Assembly (NCBI RefSeq): GCF_030209835.1
Contig: NZ_JARVRF010000038.1
Location: 95,906-159,905, forward strand
DNA from: Arthrobacter sp. efr-133-R2A-120
Lineage (GTDB): Bacteria > Actinomycetota > Actinomycetes > Actinomycetales > Micrococcaceae
DNA: 64,000 nucleotides
Reading direction: 5' to 3'
A program made the position numbers and the translations under genes. Shown one piece after another: positions 59,301 to 64,000 of this stretch. The notes below the pieces were generated by a model, which had not been told where the DNA came from, searched no databases, and saw only the letters and a list, made by a program, of their open reading frames with translations. Numbering within the stretch: the stretch's first letter is position 1; every line of letters starts with the position of its first letter.

Positions 59301-61194
59301 CATGAGCGGCGATGTGTTCGGCAACGGCATGCTGCTCTCGAACCACATCAAGCTGGTGGCGGCCTTCGATCACCGGCACATCTTCCTGGACCCCGCCCCG
59401 GACCCGGCCACTTCCTTCACCGAGCGGAAACGGCTCTTCAAGCTCCCGCGCTCATCCTGGGCCGACTACAACCCCGCGAAGCTCAGTCCCGGCGGAGGAG
59501 TGTTCTCCCGGGCCGAGAAGTCAATCAGCATCACCGAACCGGTCCGCCTCGCCTTGGGATTGGATGAAGGCACAACGGCGATGAGCCCGCCCGATCTGCT
59601 CAGGGCCGTCCTCACGGCCCCCGTCGACCTGCTGTACAACGGCGGAATCGGCACCTACGTCAAGGCTTCCACCGAGACGCATGCCGACGTCGGAGACAAG
59701 TCAAACGATGCCATCCGGGTCGACGCCGCCCAACTGCGTACCCGGATCATCGCCGAGGGCGGCAATCTCGGCATCACCCAACGTGGCAGGATCGAGGCCG
59801 CACTGGCCGGAATCCTCGTGAACACCGATGCCATCGACAACTCCGCCGGCGTGGACTGCTCGGACCACGAGGTGAACATCAAGATTTTCCTGGACCGGAT
59901 GATCGCCGCGGGCAAGATGTCCCCCAACGAAAGGACGAAGTTCCTGCACTCACTCCAGGACGAGGTGGGGCGCCTCGTCCTGGAAACCAACGTTGACCAA
60001 AACGTCCTCCTGCTCAATGACAGGCAACTGGTCCTCGAGTGGAGCCCGAGCTTCGAACGGACCATGGACTGGCTCGACTCGGCCACTGACCTGGACCGGG
60101 AGCTCGAATGCCTGCCGACTACCCAGGAAATCCAGGCACGAGTAGGGACCGGAGTTGGACTGACCTCGCCCGAACTGGCCGTGCTGGCGGCTTATGCCAA
60201 GATCGAGCTGGCCCGGGAGCTGACTGAAGGCGGGCTCGCGGACGATCCATGGTTTTCGCAAACGCTGCGTGAGTATTTCCCCCGCCAGCTCTCGGAACGG
60301 TTCGGCGAGGACCTCTCCACTCATCCCTTGCGGCGCCAAATCGTCGCCACGGTGGTTGCCAACGACATGATCAACCTCGGCGGCATAGCCTTCGCGTTTC
60401 GCGCCATGGAGGAGACCACCGTTTCGGCGGCCGCGGTGGCGCGTGGATTCGTGGTCATGCGCCGAATCTGGGACCTCGATTCAGTCACGGAGGCCCTGGC
60501 CCAAGTACCGGCAAGCATCCCCAGCGAACATGGGTGCGCCGTCGCCCTGGATATGCGCCGCCTCCTCGACCGGTCCACCCGCTGGTATGTCACCCACGAT
60601 TTCCGCGACAAGCCCATTGCCGACGCCCTCGCACGGCTCGAACGGCCCATGTCGCTGATGCGGGCAAATTTCACGCGCTTCCTGCACGGGATCAACCTGC
60701 AACACTCGTTGACGCGCCTTGCCCATTCGGATTCGGTGGGCTTGCCACACGAGCTGGGCCTTCGAGCCTCGGAACTCCTCGTCAGCTACGGCCTTCTGGA
60801 CATTTCCGCGATTGCCGAGGAATTGCAGGAGCCCGTTGAGGACGTGGCAGAGGTCTACTTCGCCGTGTTTGAACGGATCTCGGCCATTCCCTTGTTGGAA
60901 CACATCACGCTTTTGCCGCGCGAAACCCACTGGGAGGCCTTGGCGCGGGCAGCCCTCCGCGACGACATGTACTTGGTCCTTGCCGACATGACCAAGGCCG
61001 TTGTCCGGCACACGCCCCGCTCCTCGGAGGCGGCCGCCGACCCGGTGGAGCGGATCATGGATTGGGAGCGCGGAAACATCGAACAACTCGCCCGCATCCA
61101 GGACACCATCAAGGAAGCCATCAAACCCGGCCCGGTGGACATTGCGGCACTCTCCGTCGCAGTGAAGCTCTTGCGCGCTATGGTCCGCCGGTGA
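56308..61194 (+). CDS. gdh: Large NAD-dependent glutamate dehydrogenase
   Basis: The product is 1628 residues from ATG 56308, with GGAGG about ten bases upstream, the normal size for the 180-kDa class. The long N-terminal part carries the ACT-like regulatory regions of the family. The catalytic part has VLGLVKAQTVKNAVIVPTGAKGGFYPKQ with the glutamate-binding Lys, then the NAD-binding region GYGFWLGDAFASGGSVGYDHK and VVGIGDMSGDVFGNGML. It converts glutamate to 2-oxoglutarate and ammonia and acts mostly in glutamate breakdown. This would suit histidine-derived glutamate from the hut genes nearby. It appears monocistronic. Confidence 0.95.
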   Translation: MSPRIEPADHALGTSPGAPERFLSDYYEHVADDDVRNYTTDTLLERARYHRSLAERRAPGQAVIGVLNEADASLVAIVTDDMPYLVPSVTAEIARDNASIRLLVHPTFTVTRDPATHRLTDVHRRPLRTGLPSGVEPSASVTPVDHDDGGPLAEAWIAVEISRLPDETSAERLVERLQTVLGDVRAAAEDAAAIHQELANEVRRLEGVPAAQEVQELLRWLDDGNFVFLGYRGLRGLGLLRNVAADVSNAVPSEAGPSARPGAAPLLTLTKSTLRSTVLRRAYLDEISLTTGDTSGERTFVGLFAPSSASRSALLIPVIRDTVDEVLRTFGYPPASHRGKELLAVVEAYPRDELFHIDARQLAEHARDILRLQERHSTRLFLRPDSHNRFMAALVFLPRQRYSTAVRLNIERELREAFGSEAIEFELRLGESSMARVFFRVLLPREGAPAVVDPAVLEQRIIAATRSWAEGLDEALRARFPANEAARLSRQWATAFPASYKADYEVEDAVQDIVRFESFAPPDADLADGDTADPLLTVYRRPGTTVLTEDARIRLYLTRPQSLSEILPFFHNLGLRVLDQRPFDVQRADGRSFFLYDLGLVYPRGVDPVGTGGLLAASFCAAMRGDAESDAFDALVIREGIDWRRTAILRAYAKYLRQLGSTNSYGFIADTLRENVRATRALLSLFEAKFDPDRFEPDLFDPELRAPAPAGPTPAEQMAAGGDLFETDGGKYSSRTQATNAARKELAEAIDAVPVLDADRLLRSLASLVEATLRTNFYLNKPYLSFKLNPASIPAAPAPRPQFEIWVYSPRVEGVHLRFGAIARGGLRWSDRREDFRTEVLGLVKAQTVKNAVIVPTGAKGGFYPKQLPDPAEDRAAWLAEGQESYRIFVRGLLDITDNLVAERVVPPARVVRHDGDDYYLVVAADKGTATFSDIANDLAAGYGFWLGDAFASGGSVGYDHKQMGITARGAWESVRHHFSELLIDSRTEDFTVVGIGDMSGDVFGNGMLLSNHIKLVAAFDHRHIFLDPAPDPATSFTERKRLFKLPRSSWADYNPAKLSPGGGVFSRAEKSISITEPVRLALGLDEGTTAMSPPDLLRAVLTAPVDLLYNGGIGTYVKASTETHADVGDKSNDAIRVDAAQLRTRIIAEGGNLGITQRGRIEAALAGILVNTDAIDNSAGVDCSDHEVNIKIFLDRMIAAGKMSPNERTKFLHSLQDEVGRLVLETNVDQNVLLLNDRQLVLEWSPSFERTMDWLDSATDLDRELECLPTTQEIQARVGTGVGLTSPELAVLAAYAKIELARELTEGGLADDPWFSQTLREYFPRQLSERFGEDLSTHPLRRQIVATVVANDMINLGGIAFAFRAMEETTVSAAAVARGFVVMRRIWDLDSVTEALAQVPASIPSEHGCAVALDMRRLLDRSTRWYVTHDFRDKPIADALARLERPMSLMRANFTRFLHGINLQHSLTRLAHSDSVGLPHELGLRASELLVSYGLLDISAIAEELQEPVEDVAEVYFAVFERISAIPLLEHITLLPRETHWEALARAALRDDMYLVLADMTKAVVRHTPRSSEAAADPVERIMDWERGNIEQLARIQDTIKEAIKPGPVDIAALSVAVKLLRAMVRR

Positions 61195-61293
61195 TCCAGC
61201 TCCCAGAATGACAGACATCCGACGACTCTTTGCTATCTTTTTATGCAGGAATTGCCGCTCCCCCCTGCGGCACCCTGCAGAAGGAGCCCCCCA

Positions 61294-61515
61294 ATGAACA
61301 CCGCAACAATAGAACCCAAGGAAATCCATTTGTCCTTTGCGTCCGTCGACGAAGTCCACGCCGGACTTGACGAAGCCGTCGGCACGCTCATCGAAGCCGC
61401 TGCCGAAGACGGTCGCTGCGGGATCCTGGTGACCCGCCGGGAACCCGGAAGCTACACGGTTGCCTTGGACGAGTCGGTCCCGTTCGGCCAGACCCGCGAG
61501 GTCCTCGCCGCCTAG
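61294..61515 (+). CDS. Small acidic hypothetical protein
   Basis: The product has 73 residues from ATG 61294 with a good AAGGAG site. It has about 17 acidic residues, an EVHAGLDEAVGTLIEAAAEDG helix and a GILVTRREPGSYTVAL strand pair. I do not recognise the family. A 21-bp two-way terminator follows. It is about 100 bp after the glutamate dehydrogenase. Confidence 0.7.
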   Translation: MNTATIEPKEIHLSFASVDEVHAGLDEAVGTLIEAAAEDGRCGILVTRREPGSYTVALDESVPFGQTREVLAA

Positions 61516-61544
61516 GACAGGTCCTGGAAACAGGCACGGACAAC

Positions 61545-61609
61545 AGAACCGGGGCTTGTTTCCCAGACCACGACAGGACGGCGCGGAATGGGAAACAAGC
61601 CCCGGTTCT
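61545..61609. terminator. Bidirectional terminator with 21-bp arms
   Basis: Arms 61545-61565 and 61589-61609 are exact inverted repeats with a 23-base loop, followed by TTTATCT on the plus strand and preceded by a shorter T-tract on the other. It separates the small acidic gene from the convergent small gene at 61633. Confidence 0.9.
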
Positions 61610-61632
61610 TTATCTCGGTTGTTAAGCGGTCA

Positions 61633-61881
61633 CTACACCCGGCGCAGCTCCACGCCGTCGGACTTCATGAAAAGCTGTTTGGCGGCTTCATCGGCGCCAG
61701 GTCCTGCGGGTTCAAGCCACACAACGTTGCCGCTGCCCGAGACTTCCTGCACCTCCCCCGCCGCGACCACGTGTGCGTGCCTTACGACTTCGATCCGCTC
61801 CCCCACCTTCAACGTTCCCCAGTTGGAAACGACGGCGGACTGTGCGATTCGCCTGGACAGGACTGTCCCGCGTGCCTTCAT
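61633..61881 (-). CDS. Small basic hypothetical protein
   Basis: The product has 82 residues. It is rich in beta-forming residues, with GTLKVGERIEVVRHAHVVAAGEV and GSGNVVWLEPAG suggesting a small beta-barrel, and ends ELRRV. The ribosome site is weak (AGAAG). No family is recognised. It lies alone between two terminators, so it must have its own promoter. Confidence 0.62.
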   Translation of the reverse strand: MKARGTVLSRRIAQSAVVSNWGTLKVGERIEVVRHAHVVAAGEVQEVSGSGNVVWLEPAGPGADEAAKQLFMKSDGVELRRV

Positions 61882-61997
61882 TGAACTTCTACCCCTTTGT
61901 GGATGTTCGTTGTTTCAGTTGTGAACGGATATTCTCCGGCAGGCCCACGACATCGTCGGCGTGGACATGCCGTACCTCATAAGTTCTACTACACAGA

Positions 61998-62040
61998 AAG
62001 CGCCCCGGGGCACGTATTGCCAAACATTTCCGGGGCGCTT
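61998..62040 (-). terminator. Terminator of hutH
   Basis: Arms 61998-62008 and 62030-62040 pair over 11 bases (AAGCGCCCCGG) around a 21-base loop, 35 bp after the hutH stop. The minus-strand stem is followed by TTTCT. Confidence 0.8.
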
Positions 62041-62074
62041 CCTATTGTTCACTCGAACAGCATTTTGTTCGGCG

Positions 62075-63667
62075 TCAGGCGAGAATTCCGACGGCGGATT
62101 CGGCCGCTGCTCGCACCTCGCCGGCGCCTACAAGCCGGTCCGCCGCTTCCAGCTCAGGTGAGAGGAAACGGTCAGTTCCGGGACCATCGACGACGCCGCG
62201 CAGCACCTCGATCACGGCGGTGCCGGCAGGCCCAGGAGTGAGTTCGCCACCAGACAATTTGGTGCGGATGTCGAGGGCACGCGCGCTCGTCACGAGTTCC
62301 ACAGCCAGGACACGGCGCAGGTTCTCAATGGCCTTGCGGAGCTTCCGGGCAGCGTGCCAACCCATGGAGACGTGGTCTTCCTGCATAGCGGAGCTCGGGA
62401 TGGAGTCCACTGAAGCCGGGACGGCCAGGCGCTTGTTATCCGAGACGAGGCCGGCCTGGGTGTACTGGGCGATCATGAGGCCCGAGTCCACGCCGGGATC
62501 GTCGGCAAGGAACGCCGGCAGACCGTGTGAGCGGGCCGGGTCCAGCATGCGGTCCGTGCGGCGCTCGGAGATGGAAGACAAGTCGGCCACCGCGATCGCC
62601 AGGAAGTCCAGCACGTAGGCCACCGGGGCGCCGTGGAAGTTGCCGTTGGAGGACACGCGGCCGTCCGGGAGCACCACGGGGTTGTCGATGGCTGCAGCCA
62701 ACTCACGGGAGGCCACGAGTTCGGCGTGCGTCACGGTGTCGCGGACCGCGCCGGCAACCTGGGGTGCGCAGCGGAGCGAGTACGCGTCCTGGACCTTGGT
62801 GTCGTTGACGCGGTGCGAAGCAACGATCGGCGAGTTGGAAAGCACGCGCAGCATGTTGTCCGCGCTTGCAGCCTGGCCCGGGTGGGGCCGCAGGGCCGCG
62901 TGCAGCTCCGGCAGGAACACCTGGTCCGTGCCGAGCAGCGCCTCGACGCTGAGCGCGGCGGTGACGTCCGCCGTCGTAAGCAGCAGGTGCAGGTCGGCGA
63001 TGGCCATCAGGAGCATGCCGAGCATGCCCTCGGTGCCGTTGACCAGGGCCAGGCCTTCCTTTTCCGCGAGGACCACCGGCTCGATGCCGTGTGCGGCGAG
63101 GAGCTCGGCAACCGGCTTCGTTCCGGCGGCGCCGTAGAGCTCGCCGTCGGGCCCGGTGGCTTCGCCTTCGCCCATCAGGACCAGTGCGCAGTGGGACAGC
63201 GGGGCGAGGTCGCCGGAGCAACCCAGGGAGCCGAATTCACGGACAACGGGGGTGATACCGGCGTTGAGTACGTCCACCATGGTCTGCAGAACCACGGGAC
63301 GAACGCCCGTGCGGCCCGAGGCCAGGGTCTTGGCGCGCAGGAACATGATGCCACGGACCACTTCGCGCTCCACTGCCGGGCCCATGCCGGCGGCGTGGCT
63401 GCGGATGAGCGACTTCTGCAGCTGCGTGCGGAGTTCGTGGGGGATGTGGCGGTTGGCCAGGGCACCGAAGCCAGTGGAGACGCCGTAAGCCGGAACTTCG
63501 CTGTGGGCGAGGCCGTCGATGTGGGCGCGGACCTTGGCGACCGTGTCCAAGGCTTCCTGGGAGATGGTCACCTTGGCGTCGTGACGTGCGACGGCGACGA
63601 CGTCCTCCGGCGTGACTCCGCTGGAGCCGAGGGTGACGGTCAGCGGTTCGTGGGTGGTGAGAGTCAT
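62075..63667 (-). CDS. hutH: Histidine ammonia-lyase
   Basis: The product has 530 residues. It carries the MIO-forming region GSLGCSGDLAPLSHCA, in which the triad is Cys-Ser-Gly rather than the commoner Ala-Ser-Gly, and the VNGTEGMLGMLLMA and RCAPQVAGAVRDT blocks with active-site Tyr/Arg residues. The enzyme converts histidine to urocanate and ammonia, the first step of histidine use. GAGGAA precedes ATG 63667. It follows hutU on the same strand with an inverted repeat in the 94-bp gap, so the two are probably cotranscribed. Confidence 0.96.
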   Translation of the reverse strand: MTLTTHEPLTVTLGSSGVTPEDVVAVARHDAKVTISQEALDTVAKVRAHIDGLAHSEVPAYGVSTGFGALANRHIPHELRTQLQKSLIRSHAAGMGPAVEREVVRGIMFLRAKTLASGRTGVRPVVLQTMVDVLNAGITPVVREFGSLGCSGDLAPLSHCALVLMGEGEATGPDGELYGAAGTKPVAELLAAHGIEPVVLAEKEGLALVNGTEGMLGMLLMAIADLHLLLTTADVTAALSVEALLGTDQVFLPELHAALRPHPGQAASADNMLRVLSNSPIVASHRVNDTKVQDAYSLRCAPQVAGAVRDTVTHAELVASRELAAAIDNPVVLPDGRVSSNGNFHGAPVAYVLDFLAIAVADLSSISERRTDRMLDPARSHGLPAFLADDPGVDSGLMIAQYTQAGLVSDNKRLAVPASVDSIPSSAMQEDHVSMGWHAARKLRKAIENLRRVLAVELVTSARALDIRTKLSGGELTPGPAGTAVIEVLRGVVDGPGTDRFLSPELEAADRLVGAGEVRAAAESAVGILA

Positions 63668-63681
63668 TTTTCCTCGTTCTT

Positions 63682-63747
63682 CCCAACTGGCTCGCAGTTG
63701 TTGTCGTTTTGGGGTCCCATAACGACAACTAATGCGAGCTAGTTGGG
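63682..63747. repeat. Dispersed long inverted repeat, copy 5
   Basis: The copy occupies the short gap between hutU and hutH on the same strand. The left arm is intact from CCCAACTGG through TTGTTGTCGTTTT; the right arm has ACTAATG in place of ACAACTG. The hairpin may tune readthrough from hutU to hutH. Confidence 0.88.
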
Positions 63748-63761
63748 GGTGTGGGGTCTGG

Positions 63762-64000
63762 TTAGTTGGTTTCCGTCATGGGGATGCGGACGCCGCGTTC
63801 GTGGGCGACTTCGATGGCGCGGTCGTAGCCGGCGTCGGCGTGGCGGATGACGCCCATGCCGGGGTCGTTGGTGAGGAGGCGTTCGAGTTTCTGCGCGGCG
63901 AGTTCGGTGCCGTCGGCGACGGAGACCTGGCCGGTGTGGATGGAACGGCCGATGCCCACGCCGCCGCCGTGGTGGATGGAGACCCAGGTCGCGCCGGAGG
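63762..64000 (-). CDS. hutU: 3' end of urocanate hydratase
   Basis: The frame enters from the right edge and ends at 63762. The visible 79 residues start with SGATWVSIHHGGGVGIG, the conserved Gly/His block of urocanase near its C-terminus, then SVADGTELAAQKLERLLTNDPGMGVIRHADAGYD. It adds water to urocanate to give imidazolone propionate. The gene continues beyond the window and precedes hutH in the same direction. Confidence 0.93.
   Translation of the reverse strand, partial: SGATWVSIHHGGGVGIGRSIHTGQVSVADGTELAAQKLERLLTNDPGMGVIRHADAGYDRAIEVAHERGVRIPMTETN

Noticed and set aside
1..64000. CRISPR arrays, insertion sequences and prophage genes
   Set aside because: No regularly spaced direct repeats, transposase, integrase or phage structural genes were recognised on either strand.

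Overview
The window looks like a chromosomal segment of a high-GC actinobacterium of the Micrococcaceae, most likely Arthrobacter or a close relative (Paenarthrobacter, Pseudarthrobacter). This rests on base composition, many genes joined by four-base ATGA overlaps, frequent GTG starts, an Asp23 operon of actinobacterial type, a 1628-residue NAD-glutamate dehydrogenase, and the style of the sugar-transport and glycosidase clusters. I see no rRNA, CRISPR array, insertion sequence or prophage gene.

Positions 1-7000 hold a gene remnant, then a secreted HbpS/GlcG-type protein divergent from a sensor kinase and NarL-type regulator (the layout of the HbpS-SenS-SenR haem/redox system of Streptomyces), a RibD-C reductase, an HdeD membrane protein, exonuclease III and an orphan protein. 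Positions 5979-12676 hold an alpha-glucoside unit: LacI regulator, small membrane protein, two permeases and a binding lipoprotein, divergent from a GH13 alpha-glucosidase across one LacI operator. Positions 12800-15648 hold a helical stress protein and a five-gene Asp23 operon. A Phe-Asp-Glu tRNA cluster follows at 15952-16324. Positions 16588-29421 are mixed housekeeping and stress genes: EamA exporter, fructokinase with LacI, minimal zinc protease, CDF metal exporter, a phosphotransferase with rifampin-phosphotransferase domain order next to a tandem universal stress protein, a short FAD protein, CopC, a purine permease and hutG.

Positions 29564-45156 look like one 15.6 kb leftward transcription unit: a peptide/oligosaccharide-type ABC importer (binding protein, permease, fused permease-ATPase, ATPase) followed by GH1, GH3, GH43, GH78 rhamnosidase and a DUF5605-type hydrolase. 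A divergent TetR gene and a near-perfect palindrome sit at its promoter. Next to it, positions 46091-56131 carry what reads as a decarboxylating D-apionate catabolic regulon: SDR, ApnL-like lactonase, FadR-type regulator, MFS transporter, erythrulose kinase (DhaK-DhaL), RpiB-like and TIM-like isomerases, a xylose-isomerase-type TIM barrel (probable 3-oxo-isoapionate decarboxylase) and an ApnO-like oxidoisomerase. Together they would turn D-apionolactone into D-erythrose 4-phosphate. A perfect 14-bp palindrome lies at both divergent promoters of this regulon, and a matching half-site lies at the glycosidase/TetR promoter. This suggests joint use of apiose- and rhamnose-bearing plant glycosides.

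The right end has NAD-glutamate dehydrogenase, two small unknown genes, hutH and the 3' end of hutU; hutG lies about 33 kb away. Five copies of a long dispersed inverted repeat are scattered through the window (about 119, 29459, 45981, 51283 and 63682). It is the most conspicuous non-coding structure here.
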